DNA of 25,900 bases from a virus, in the IMG/VR virus record IMGVR_UViG_3300023110_000150, positions 1-25,900 of that record; one strand, 5' to 3'. Position 1 is the first letter of the stretch. Each line of letters begins with the position of its first letter. This document shows positions 7,208 through 17,600 of this stretch, one piece after another. Below the pieces are notes generated by a model. It was given only the letters and a program-made list of their open reading frames with translations. It made no database searches and was not told where the DNA came from. The position numbers and the translations under genes are program-made.

Positions 7208-9001
7208 TTATACGCTAGATGTTAAATCTTGTATATAAGCCCATTGGCCCCCTACTACTCTAAATAGTTTCAATGTTCTGTCTACAGTCAATGCCACATT
7301 ACCACTAACGTTAGTAAATGTCAAGTCTGCGATAACACTTTCAGAACCATCATCATTACCGTTTCCGTCTAATTTCTGTACTGCAACTGTAGTTTTTTGT
7401 AGTGCCGCAACAAGATCTGCTGATTGGAAAGTTGCTGTTGCACTTGTTGTATCAGTACAATGTATTTTTGCTTCACTGCCGTTTTCTTTAGTATTGGCAG
7501 GTGCAATATCTTCTAACACACTTGCTATTTGGTTATTTGTTAAACCTGTAATATCTAAAGCAAGTGATAGTGTTTCTGTATTAATTGCACTATCTACATA
7601 GGCTTTTGTTGCTACATCCTGAGCATTTGTAGGATCTGCAACGCCTGTAATCTTTTGATTGTTTGTAATATTAATATCGCCGGCACTGGTGATATTTAAT
7701 CCGCCACTTGTTGTAGTTATAGTTGTACCGTTAATATTAGTATTGTCTACATCTAATGATGTTAGTGTGCCAATGCTTGTTAAGCCAGGTGCTGTAGTTC
7801 CTGTAATAAGAGTTACACCGCCTGATCTTAATGTATTATTTTGAATATCTATGTTTACATTAGATGTCCAAGAATTAGTAACTTGGTTCCAAAGGAATTC
7901 TTTGCCTCCTTGTGCAGACTGTAATATAATGCCGCCGCCATCTGCTTGTAAATCGCTAATTAGTGTACTATCATCTGTAATACCTAATTCAATATTTTTA
8001 TCTTTAACACGTAGTACTTCAGTTTCAATACCAATTCTTGAACCTTCAATAATTAAATCGCCGCTAATTCTAGCGTCACCATTTACATCTAATGTATACT
8101 CAGGCAATGGTTGGAATAATCCAATATGTTTGTCTGTTGTTTTGATTGTAATTGCATCAACCGGACCGTCTGTTGTTCTAACACGAACTCTGTAGTCATG
8201 TCCAGTAAGTTGGTTTTCAGTAACAAACGTTGTACCTAGTACATAACTTTTATTGTTTTGTGATAAACCAACAGTAATACCATTACTATTTTGTACAATT
8301 AACGATCCGCTTGTAGTACCGTTTGTATCTGCTGGAAGAAACTGTGCCGCACGTCTTAAGTTTCCATTTGCATCAATAAGTGCATCTGCTTGAGCCGCTG
8401 TACCGTTCCATCTAAAATCAACTTCAGCAGTATTAAATCCTTTTTTAAGTTGTCCACTAAATCCCGGAATTGCTTGTCCAACACCCGGTGTAAAATCAAT
8501 GTTAGCAAACACACCAACAATACTGTTACCAATGTAAAACTTAATAACTGTACGACTTGTATTCTGTGTGTCAAGTATTGTATCAACAACTGTTCCTGTA
8601 ATACCTTGGAATGCACTATAGTCTGGACCAACTAATACTAAGTCAGTACCATCAAAAAAGTACATTTGGTTTGTTTCGTTGTTGATCCAAAGGTCGCCAG
8701 CAACCATGTTAGGCTGTTGTGCAGAAACAATAGGGCCGCCGCCTGTAGTAAACTCTGTTCCTGTATATACTTTTAGTCTATTAGTACTTGTATCCCACCA
8801 AAGTTGACCTGCTAATGGATTTGCCGGTGCGGAAGTGTTAGCAAAATTTTCAAGCATTTTAACAAAGTTTTCGTTAATGCTTTCGCCAAACCCTGTATAA
8901 TTACGACCAATGAGCGAAATATCAGTTGAAGTTGTATCTAACTGTCCATCTGCTAGGTCAGTTAATAGTCCTCCATTTGTTTTATTAATTTGATAACTCA
9001 T
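7208..9001 (-). CDS. tail fibre/adhesin-like structural protein
   Basis: A 597-residue protein. Residues 1-135 (MSYQINKTNGGLLTDLADGQ, NYTGFGESINENFVKMLENF, AGQLWWDTS, GDLWINNETNQMYFF, VLVGPD) are the N-terminal module of this three-member family. The next 100 residues also match the 672-residue protein (IPGFSGQLKKGFN against IPGFTGIKPGFN). EYTLDVNGDARISGDLIIEG in the middle and ATKAYVDSAI near residue 470 are typical of trimeric, beta-rich phage fibres. The C-terminus (DLTFTNVSGNVALTVDRTLKLFRVV) differs from both paralogues, suggesting a distinct tip. Its ATG overlaps the upstream TAA as TAATG, but a strong purine-rich stretch (GGAGTAGGGGG) precedes it, so it need not rely on coupling alone. 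It is probably a distal tail or baseplate component. Confidence 0.8.
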   Translation of the reverse strand: MSYQINKTNGGLLTDLADGQLDTTSTDISLIGRNYTGFGESINENFVKMLENFANTSAPANPLAGQLWWDTSTNRLKVYTGTEFTTGGGPIVSAQQPNMVAGDLWINNETNQMYFFDGTDLVLVGPDYSAFQGITGTVVDTILDTQNTSRTVIKFYIGNSIVGVFANIDFTPGVGQAIPGFSGQLKKGFNTAEVDFRWNGTAAQADALIDANGNLRRAAQFLPADTNGTTSGSLIVQNSNGITVGLSQNNKSYVLGTTFVTENQLTGHDYRVRVRTTDGPVDAITIKTTDKHIGLFQPLPEYTLDVNGDARISGDLIIEGSRIGIETEVLRVKDKNIELGITDDSTLISDLQADGGGIILQSAQGGKEFLWNQVTNSWTSNVNIDIQNNTLRSGGVTLITGTTAPGLTSIGTLTSLDVDNTNINGTTITTTSGGLNITSAGDINITNNQKITGVADPTNAQDVATKAYVDSAINTETLSLALDITGLTNNQIASVLEDIAPANTKENGSEAKIHCTDTTSATATFQSADLVAALQKTTVAVQKLDGNGNDDGSESVIADLTFTNVSGNVALTVDRTLKLFRVVGGQWAYIQDLTSSV

Positions 9002-11019
9002 TAGCCCCCTACTCCTGTATAAATGATATAGTTCATTGTTGTGAACGGTTGCATAACATCAAATGGCTCGCCAACTGAACTTTGAGTCAGGATACCACCG
9101 GACGTTGGATATGCTTGTCCTGCTTGCGAACCTGTTGGTGCATCGTATTGAATACCTTCTGGGTCTGTAGGAACACCTTGAATATCTCTAATAACATAGT
9201 ACTGGTCACCTGATGGTCCACGTAAATCGTGTTCGTGTTCTGGTAAGTTTTCAACAGCAATGTTTTTCTTCTCATCACCACCTGATTGTCCAATAACATC
9301 TGCTGAAACGTTTGTTACCCTGCCCGAGCTTGATCCGCCCATGTTGTCAGCACCTAATGGTTGTCTACCTCTTAAGTCAGGTACAGCAAAGTTACCTGAA
9401 GTTGTAAGTGCTTGGTCTTTATATCTATAACTAATAATTCTAAACAGTTCTAAGTAGTCAGCAATTCGATACTCACTACCATCACACAATAACCATCCTG
9501 CAGGTGCTGTTGTACCTGCATATGGAGTAACTACACCAATTGGTGTAGTTGGAACAGCATCAAGCAAGTTACGCTGTGAGATTTTATATACACCCGGTGT
9601 ACCTGATGTTCTGTTAATAATAAATTCGTCGTCAATATTTGACACAGAAACTTCTGTCTTATCAGCAATAAATGTATTACTAATTGTTGTTTCAAACTGT
9701 TTAGTTGTGCCGCCTGTTTGTCCATCAAATGATATTTGCGTCGAACTAACGTCACCTGTAATTTGGAATGTTGTTGCTTGTGCTAGTTTGTTTGTGCTAC
9801 CAGAACGTCCTGATACTGTACCAGTAACGTTACCAACTAAGTTACCAGTAAACGATGTAGCATAAACATTTGCCCACTTAGTTGTACTAGTACCTAAATT
9901 ATTTGTATTGTTGTTTTGTGGAACAATATTTGAAGAATTAATTTGGTCATTAAATGTTGCTTCTTGTCCAACAAACAGTTTTTTAGCAATACCAATACCG
10001 CCTGTTGTTCTAATACTACCTGTACCAATACTGCTTGAATCTGTAGTGCTGTTTACAATTAATTCACCACTGCTTTGAATATTACCAGTAACGTCTAGTG
10101 CTTCTACTGGGCTTTGGTTATTAATACCAACTTTTTCTGTAGAGTCGACTCTTAGTACATTTTTCTGCACACCTAAGTTGTTTACTCGCAAATCAATACT
10201 TGCACCAGATGTTAAATTACTAATAACGCCTGAACTTCCTTCTACAGCAAAACTAATAAGTCCGTCTTGTCCAACTTGTAAACCAGTGTTATTTCGAATA
10301 ACAATAGGGCTAGTTGTTGTACTTGTAATGTCTGTTCTTAAAAAGTTAGTAGATGGTACTGTTGCATCTCCAACAACTAATCCTTCTGCTTTTTCTGCTG
10401 TACCGTAGTACTTTAGTGCATCGCCTGTTGCGTTTACTGACGATAAATTAAAGCCTGGCTTAATTCCTGTAAATCCCGGAATAGTTGCTTTAGGTGTAAA
10501 TTCTTTTGTAGAGTAAATTACAATAACACGACCTTGTACTTCAACTTGTAACACAGTGTAGTTAATATCGTCTGTACCAACTAGTACTGTCGGTTTAGTA
10601 CCAGTAAGCAAACCGTCACTGAATTCAGGACCAACTAGTGTCCATCCAGAACCTGTAAAAATGTACAACTGGTTATTGTCTGTGTCGCTCCATAAATCGC
10701 CTGCAATAGCAGTAGCGGCGTCTGGCTCATTGTCACCTTTCTTAATACCACTAGCATTTACCCAACTAGTACCGTCATAAATTTTAAGACTGTCAATTCC
10801 TGGAGTATTATCATACCATAGTTGACCTTCAACTGGGTTTTCTGGAGCAGTAGTGCTTGCAAAATTTTCTAGTATTTGTAGGAAGTTTGTACCAATAACA
10901 GCACCATAACCACTAGATCCTGAACCAGGAATTCTTAATGTTGTAGTGTCATTAATAGTTCCGTCTTCAACGGTAATGCTTCCTTTGTTAGGGTCTGTAT
11001 AGTTAATATTATAAGCCAT
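9001..11019 (-). CDS. tail fibre protein with C-terminal phage tail-collar domain
   Basis: A 672-residue protein. Residues 1-140 (MAYNINYTDPNKGSITVEDG, GYGAVIGTNFLQILENF, EGQLWYDNT, GDLWSDTDNNQLYIF, LVGPEFSDG) form the shared family module. A beta-rich shaft follows, with VGINNQSPVEALDVTGNI and GSIRTTGGIGIAKKLFVG. From about residue 490 comes a classic tail-collar domain: GVVTPYAGTTAPAGWLLCDG, YRIADYLELFRIISYRYKD, then FAVPDLRGRQPLGADNMGG at about 540-560. This domain is found at the tips of short and long tail fibres such as T4 gp12. The protein probably forms a trimer contacting the host surface. Its start overlaps the 203-residue gene (TAATG) and the ribosome site is weak, so coupling is likely. 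A perfect 22-base palindrome lies exactly where the collar domain begins. Confidence 0.88.
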   Translation of the reverse strand: MAYNINYTDPNKGSITVEDGTINDTTTLRIPGSGSSGYGAVIGTNFLQILENFASTTAPENPVEGQLWYDNTPGIDSLKIYDGTSWVNASGIKKGDNEPDAATAIAGDLWSDTDNNQLYIFTGSGWTLVGPEFSDGLLTGTKPTVLVGTDDINYTVLQVEVQGRVIVIYSTKEFTPKATIPGFTGIKPGFNLSSVNATGDALKYYGTAEKAEGLVVGDATVPSTNFLRTDITSTTTSPIVIRNNTGLQVGQDGLISFAVEGSSGVISNLTSGASIDLRVNNLGVQKNVLRVDSTEKVGINNQSPVEALDVTGNIQSSGELIVNSTTDSSSIGTGSIRTTGGIGIAKKLFVGQEATFNDQINSSNIVPQNNNTNNLGTSTTKWANVYATSFTGNLVGNVTGTVSGRSGSTNKLAQATTFQITGDVSSTQISFDGQTGGTTKQFETTISNTFIADKTEVSVSNIDDEFIINRTSGTPGVYKISQRNLLDAVPTTPIGVVTPYAGTTAPAGWLLCDGSEYRIADYLELFRIISYRYKDQALTTSGNFAVPDLRGRQPLGADNMGGSSSGRVTNVSADVIGQSGGDEKKNIAVENLPEHEHDLRGPSGDQYYVIRDIQGVPTDPEGIQYDAPTGSQAGQAYPTSGGILTQSSVGEPFDVMQPFTTMNYIIYTGVGG
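9499..9520. repeat. inverted repeat inside the collar-domain coding region (7-base arms)
   Basis: TGCAGGT at 9499-9505 and ACCTGCA at 9514-9520 are exact inverted copies with an 8-base loop. They lie in the codons for the conserved APAGWLLCDG part of the tail collar. They are 8 bases from the longer palindrome at 9529-9550, so the two could form adjacent hairpins. There is no U tract, so I do not call it a terminator. Confidence 0.6.
9529..9550. repeat. perfect 22-base palindrome at the start of the tail-collar domain
   Basis: The half AACTACACCAA (9529-9539) is followed at once by its exact reverse complement TTGGTGTAGTT (9540-9550). Read on the minus strand it encodes the TTPIGVVT run that opens the collar domain. 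No spacer separates the halves, so a single-strand hairpin would need to open a few central bases. Confidence 0.75.
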
Positions 11020-11630
11020 TATTCATTGAATCCTGATAAACTTTGTACCCTAACTGTGTAATCAATTTGAATAAGTCTATTCAACGATTTTTGTACTGGG
11101 TGAAAAATTACGTGTGTTAGCAATCTACCTTGTCCGTCCGGACTGTATGCTAACAAACCTAGTTCGTCAAATACATATAAACTGTTTGCATTTGCGGAAT
11201 TATCAATAGCATCTTGTCCATCTGGCTCACCGTAGTCTAACAAACAAGTTACTAGAATGTCTGTGTAGTTTGTGCCGCTTACGTGGCGTGTTTCAATCTT
11301 GTTTCTAGTAGGATCAACATTGTTTACACTTCTATCATCTACAATTTTCTTAAATGTTTGGCTATATAGGCTTGCATTTGTACCTGTGCTGTTTGGTGTT
11401 AAGTATGTAATAATACCAGTAGGATCAATGCTAGTACCACCATTACCAAACGCCATTTCATATATGAAACCTGTGCCTTGATTACTTAAACTTTCTGCTA
11501 ACGAGATACTCATATTCTCGTAATGAATTGCATTTCGCTTGTCTACAATAACCTCTCCGGAAGAGGGGTCCCATATCTTAATATGGCCTTGTAGTAACGT
11601 ACCGTTTGTGTCTTTAAATTTGTCTGTCAT
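11019..11630 (-). CDS. virion structural protein, baseplate/tail-associated (function not assigned)
   Basis: A 203-residue protein of the kind found next to the giant structural protein in marine T4-like phages. It opens DTNGTLLQGHIKIWDPSSGE and continues RNAIHYENMSISLAESL, with FIYEMAFGNGGTSIDPTG at about 54-71 and HVIFHPVQKSLNRLIQIDYTVRVQ near the end. It is mostly beta structure, with no membrane segment or enzyme motif. The IHYEN...GNGG pattern recurs in uncharacterised virion proteins of cyanophages. It could be a baseplate wedge or a connector to the fibres encoded downstream, but I cannot name the T4 counterpart. It starts 22 bases after the giant gene's stop, with AGGAT upstream, and its own stop overlaps the collar gene start (TAATG). 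Confidence 0.75.
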   Translation of the reverse strand: MTDKFKDTNGTLLQGHIKIWDPSSGEVIVDKRNAIHYENMSISLAESLSNQGTGFIYEMAFGNGGTSIDPTGIITYLTPNSTGTNASLYSQTFKKIVDDRSVNNVDPTRNKIETRHVSGTNYTDILVTCLLDYGEPDGQDAIDNSANANSLYVFDELGLLAYSPDGQGRLLTHVIFHPVQKSLNRLIQIDYTVRVQSLSGFNE

Positions 11631-11649
11631 TTTTTGATCCTATACACTA

Positions 11650-11657
11650 TATTTATT
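11650..11657 (-). promoter_or_regulatory. possible late-promoter-like element AATAAATA
   Basis: The minus strand reads AATAAATA, one mismatch from TATAAATA, with the giant gene's TAA stop inside it. It ends only 19 bases before the ATG of the 203-residue gene, shorter than at the two other elements, which would leave a very short leader around the AGGAT ribosome site. It is a weak candidate. Confidence 0.35.
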
Positions 11658-14600
11658 CAGGTAGCTCGGCTTCTTTGGATTTCAAGAAGCGTGTGATTGA
11701 ATTTTCTACATCTTCTAGTGATTCTCCAAGCGGCGTCCATAGTTTTCCTTGTTTTTTAACTATAATTATGCTTTCTCCTAGCACAGGGGTTCTAGTAAGA
11801 ACTAAGTTGCTATTTTCAACAGTAAATTCTGCTGGAACAGTAACATCGCCTTCCGGCGAATCTTGATTGACCGTGATATCAAATACTTTTACGGCTGATT
11901 TTCTTAGTCTCTTGCCTCCGACAAACACTTCTAGTTCATTTACCGATGACGGTGTGTACCCTAAATCAAAGGTATTTGTACTGTCGTCGCCGGTGTGTTT
12001 AACTTGTACTGTTTCATCTTTGTATGGAATAGTTTGTGTATAACCTTGATTATACACAACACTGCCTGCATCATGTACATGTTTAACACCTGTTCCTAGT
12101 GTGCCTCGTGTAAGTTGTTTTAGTTTGTTACCTTCTTTAACAAAATACTCAATTCTTTCGCTGTTAATAAAAATTACACCTGGTAAGTTAATTGCACTAT
12201 TTGGCTCTGGTAATCCTTCGGCATTTTCAAGCACAATCTTATTATCAAACACGGATAAATCTTCTGCTAGTCTGTATGCACGATCATCACCTAAACGTTT
12301 ATATACAGTTCTATTAAAGATATCTTTAAACTGTCTAAACGCAAATCTATTAGAAGTAATACCTGTAGTACCAAATTGAATTATGTCAATCTGATCGTTG
12401 TCTGCTATTTCATTTAAAATTTTAACAAAGTTTCCATCTTCTGTAACATAGTAGTCTACATTAGGAGTTAATAGATCTCCGTTAATAGTTACCCAAGCAT
12501 ATTGAGAGTCTTTTGCTTTAATATCTAATTTAATAAGTCCATTTCTTAATCTGTGATATTCTTCATGGTCATCGGTACCAACTGTTAATGTTACCCTATT
12601 AACTGCATCGAGTCTTGTTCTTTCAATTGCTTGTACATCATGTTTTGCAAAATTATATATAGACACTGTGTCACCGTCAGCAGGGGCATCATTTAATGTT
12701 ACTGTTGCTACGGTGTCAGCAACTGTTAAAGTATAATCTGCATCAGCAGTTACAAATATTTGAAGTCTGTCACCATCTTCTCCTACTCCATCAAACAACT
12801 CAACTGAGCTGTTAAACGGTCTAATGATATAATCAACTGCTGGCACAAGTGCTTCGCCGTTTAGTAGTAAAACAATATCATCACTGCCTAGTTTGCCTGG
12901 AGGTTGTTGGTATGTTCTTAACTGATATTCTCTTGCTGTTGAAATAACAAATTCTTCCTTGTATCCTGCGGAAAGTATCTTGTTATTCTTTTTAACAATA
13001 ATATTTGATAATAAAGGTATTGTTGCAAATGGAATTCTTGACAATGCAAATGCAGAAGTTGATCCGTCACCTGTAAACGTATCAATACCAATCTGACTAA
13101 ATGTTTTTTCTGTCCCGGTATATATTGCAAAATTAATAACTTTGCCTTCTTCCGGCGGCAAACCAAAGTCAAATCCAATTTTATTATTAGCAGTTTCTAT
13201 AACAACATATTCCGGTTCTTCTCCATCCATAGAAAGATATGAATTTGATTCTTCTGTATAAGGAACATTTGATTCATATACAATAGTGCTTCCGTCTGTT
13301 TCAAACGTTCCAATATCTAAAATACCATTACCATTTGAGGTTAATGAAATAATATTAATTTCATCTGTGTTTGACAACGCACTATCAAATGTTACAGTTT
13401 TGTCTTTGTAGTTTACAGTATAGTTACTAACAACTATGCCGTTAACTTTAACTATAAGTGCATCTTTGTTTTGTGGTAGGAAGTCAAACTTGTAAGTTAA
13501 TACACTACTATCTGCAGAATATACATTACTGCTGATTTCACTTCCGCCAGTTCCTACTCTGTGGAACACTTTAATATCAACTGTATCTAAAACTTGTCCT
13601 GGAACTAGTTCTTCGGGACCTTTCGATGTAGTCGGTGTTACAAAACCGTCACCGTCAATATTAATATCTTCTGCATTAATACCTTTTGCTGTTGTATATC
13701 TTAAATTGCCTCCATCAACAAGTGTATCATATGACTTAGGGTCAGGAATGAAACTACCATCACTAGTTTCTTTGCGGATAACAATAATGTCGCCTGCTTC
13801 TGTTGGAATTAATTCTTCATCAATAGTTACTGTTGTAGTTGTGCCGTCGCCTGTGATACTACGCATTTTAGCATTTTTGTTTGTGATAGACGTACTATCT
13901 TCACTGCTTGTCCATGCTTCGTCGTCAATACGTACACCATTTAAGTATACATTGTAAACAACTCCATTTTCTAAAGGCTGATTTAATTCAAATACACTTG
14001 TGCTTCCATCTAGAACAAAAACTTCATCTTCGTAAGTAGTATCAAATACATCAAAAGCACTTTCATTCCATCTGTCGGCGTTCCAACCTGCTCCGCCGCC
14101 AAAGTCAATACTTGTAACTTCTACGCCGCCGTAATCAACACCATCCATTAGCTGTGATAAATCGTTTGCAAGTTGTCCAGTAGTAGGATTGTACAGTAAA
14201 TTAATTCTATCTTGTGCATCTAACAGTTCTGTACCTTTTTTGTACTGAACTGTGATTTCGCTATTTGCATTAGGTGCTGTATTAAATAGGATTCTGCCTT
14301 TATATCTATCGTACCCTTTAGTAGTATCCTTCTTGTTATCATATGTGTATTGACTTCTTAACGCCTCAACACCATTTACAAGCACTGTAATATTAGTGCT
14401 AATAACATTCATAGGATATTTTAGTTCAAATACTTGTTGATTAGGCTGTGATGTAAATGTTTCAGTTTCATCAAGTGTTGTAATTAAGAAATTACCAGTA
14501 GTTCTATCAAATTTAACAACAACATGAGCACTTCTAATTTTTCCGTTGCCTAGTTGTGCGGCCGCTCTACCAGCAGATCCGTCATCATCAAGACTTCCTT

Positions 14601-17600
14601 CAATAATAATTTCAGGTGGTGTAATATATCCAGATCCTGGCTTAGTAACTTTAATGTTTGTAATCTTGCCAGCACCAATAAATGCTTCTGCTTTTGCACC
14701 AGAGCCGCCACCGCCTACAATTTTAATAATAGGTTTACTTAGATAACCGCTACCGCTATCAGCAATAACAATATCTGTTAATTCAAAGCCGACATTTTCT
14801 GCCCAATGTCTATTTGGATATGAACTAATATCTGCAATGCCAGTTAAAATCTCACCATCAACAACTTGTACTTCTGGTGCATGTATTTTACCTAATACTG
14901 CATTGTACTTAGGAGGTAGATCAAAGTCTGTTGCTACAATACTGTTAGTTTCAGTTTTTTCATATGAGCTAACATATTCTCTAACCTTAGTCTTAAATGG
15001 CTTTGCTTCATTGACATAATCTTCGTAACTAGACAAGTTATCATTTTGGAATGTAATCTTTTGTGCTAGATCTCCAAAGTTGTGTTTTGCTTTTACAAAA
15101 CTTGTTTTAAATGCCCAGTCTACAAAATTCTGTTCTGAGAATACATAACGCAATCCTACAAAGAATAATTTATTCCATTCAATTTCTAAATCATTAATAT
15201 AAATTTTGTTTTTAACTACATCTAAAATAATTCTTAATTCAGTAATTGGTTGTACATCATAGAATTGACTATCGTAACTGATACCGTCGTAACCTGTATT
15301 AGAAATTAATGTATCGTAGATTTGTTGTTTAAACTGAATAGTTCCGTTTTGTCTACCAATAGTTTCATAGTTTACAGTATAATCTACATTTTCTTGATCA
15401 TCAACTTTACGTAGCAATAGCCAACCGCCGCTACCAATACTTGTGATCTTAACAACTTGACCGACTGTAACATTGATGCTATCTAACTGATATGCATAAT
15501 CAATTGTGTGGTTAATTACCGTAAACTGATTATAGCCAGTCTTGTACCAATCAATATATTCCCAATATAACGATACATCATATGCCTGGCTTTCTACCCG
15601 GCTATAAGTACCTGAATAAGAATATATTGCCCATCTGCCGCCGATGTTTTCATCGCTGTTTACTAATACAGAGAACTTTCTAATTGAAATTCTTGCACTA
15701 TTTGAATAGTTTTTACCAGATTTAAGAATACGTACTCTTGCAATAGATCCGTTTTCATCTATAGTAATATCTAATTCTGCATCCTGACCTTTTGAATCAA
15801 TAATTTTGTACGTAGGTGCAACTGTGTAGCCTTGACCTTTGTCAGTAATAACAATATCTACAATTCGACCGTTTTCGATTACAGGACTAATTACAGCCGG
15901 TTTAGCAGAACTTACGTTTACAAATCTTAATTCTGCAACAGTATCAACAGTAGTATCGTATTTTCTTTCTGCAAATGCTGGTGCAGGATCTTTATCGTCT
16001 AAACTAGAAATATCATATGCATCTAAAATTAAAATGTCTTTAATAACATAATTAATTCTTTCAATAGTTTGCTTGAGTGCTTCTTTTCTATTTACAAACC
16101 AACTTTGTCTTGGTACATTTTGATTACCATACTTTTGTTTTGCACTTAGATTTAAATCAGGCACAGGACGGTTTTGTAAATCATAACCAACTAAACTGTC
16201 AATCCACTTATCTTCAACAATCTTAGAAGGCTTACTTGTTTTAAGTCCGTCAGTAACAATTTGATATTCTCTATGAATGTTTTGTTGTTGATTTTCATTA
16301 ATCCAATATCTAATGCTTAGTGCAATATCGTTATCTCTAATTAAACTTTCACAATTATGTAAAGCAAATTGACTATTGCTATTCATTGTTAGATACTTGT
16401 AATTTTGACTATCTGGATCTTGGATATACTGTGATACATCATACGCACTTACAAATCTACCCGGAACGTTCGGAATTGTTTTCTTACCTTTGACCCAGAA
16501 ATAATATTTTGTGCTAAACGTTTTGCTCGCAGTATCATAAACACGTTTACTACTATATGCATTATCTCCGTAAAGAGATTTTCCGCTTATTCCAGCAACG
16601 ATTCCAGCTTCAGTGTCTGCCCGAGCGTCCCATCTTGACGGAATAACAGTTGATTCAACCCATTCGTAAATATCAATTGATGCTCCAGTAAACAGTTTGT
16701 TAAATTTGTTTGTGCTTGAAATAATATCACCTTGGTATGGATTTACAAATTTTGCTGTAGATATATCCCACCAAATTTTTCCAACAAACTCATCTGTTGT
16801 AGGATTAAGAGTATCTTCGTTTGCTGTATTATCAACTACAATATTATACTGTGCAATATCATAAGGTGTTTTAATACTAATTTCTTGTTCAGCAGGTCCT
16901 GCAATAGCACCTTGAATTGGATCTAATATATCTACATATGTAAGTAATTCATTAGTTTTAGTATCATAAAGGAACGCACCATTAAACTTACTAATATCAA
17001 CTTGATCAATTGGTGATCTTAATTCAGACCACATAAAAGTATTTTTATCTTTTCTAAAGTCAATTACTTTACCGTTAATATTATTTCCATCTTCAACTTC
17101 TTCAGTGTACAAAGTTAATCCTACGTACACGTGATTATTAACAATTTTAAAGTTGTCTGCAAAGAAAATTACATCCTTATTATATGAAAGTGTTTGTCCG
17201 TACAAAAACTTGTTATTGTAGTTTTCATATAACTCAATTGTTCCACTGTCTTGATCAACTTGAGTAAATTGTGTAACTTTATTATCAAACGAAGTTTGAT
17301 CGCCATCAAATGATGTTTTGTTAACAATATCACCGCCTACACTACCTACTGCAAGTGTTCCGTTGTTATATTCAACTCTACTACCAAACTGTACGTTTAG
17401 TCCTTGATCTGGTCCATAAACTGTTTGAGATAAAACAAATGTTCCGTTTTGCTGTTGGTAACTGTAAACTGCACCGTTAGCTCTATTAATTGTGTCATTT
17501 CTTGACGCACCAATAAAGACAACCTTACCGTCATTTGAAATAGATACATCGCTACCAAAATTTTCATCTTCAGATAGGTCACTTTCTAAAAGTTGTGAAT

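Noticed and set aside
8356-8631. Minus-strand open frame of 91 codons
   Set aside because: It lies in another frame within the well-supported 597-residue gene and has no recognisable protein pattern.
9012-9025. TATAAATG on the plus strand
   Set aside because: It resembles a late element, but no plus-strand gene follows it and it falls inside the collar gene's C-terminal codons.
11669-11690. Inverted repeat (GCTTCTT and AAGAAGC, 8-base loop) near the end of the giant gene
   Set aside because: Considered as a terminator, but it is inside coding sequence and no U tract follows on the minus strand, so it is probably incidental.
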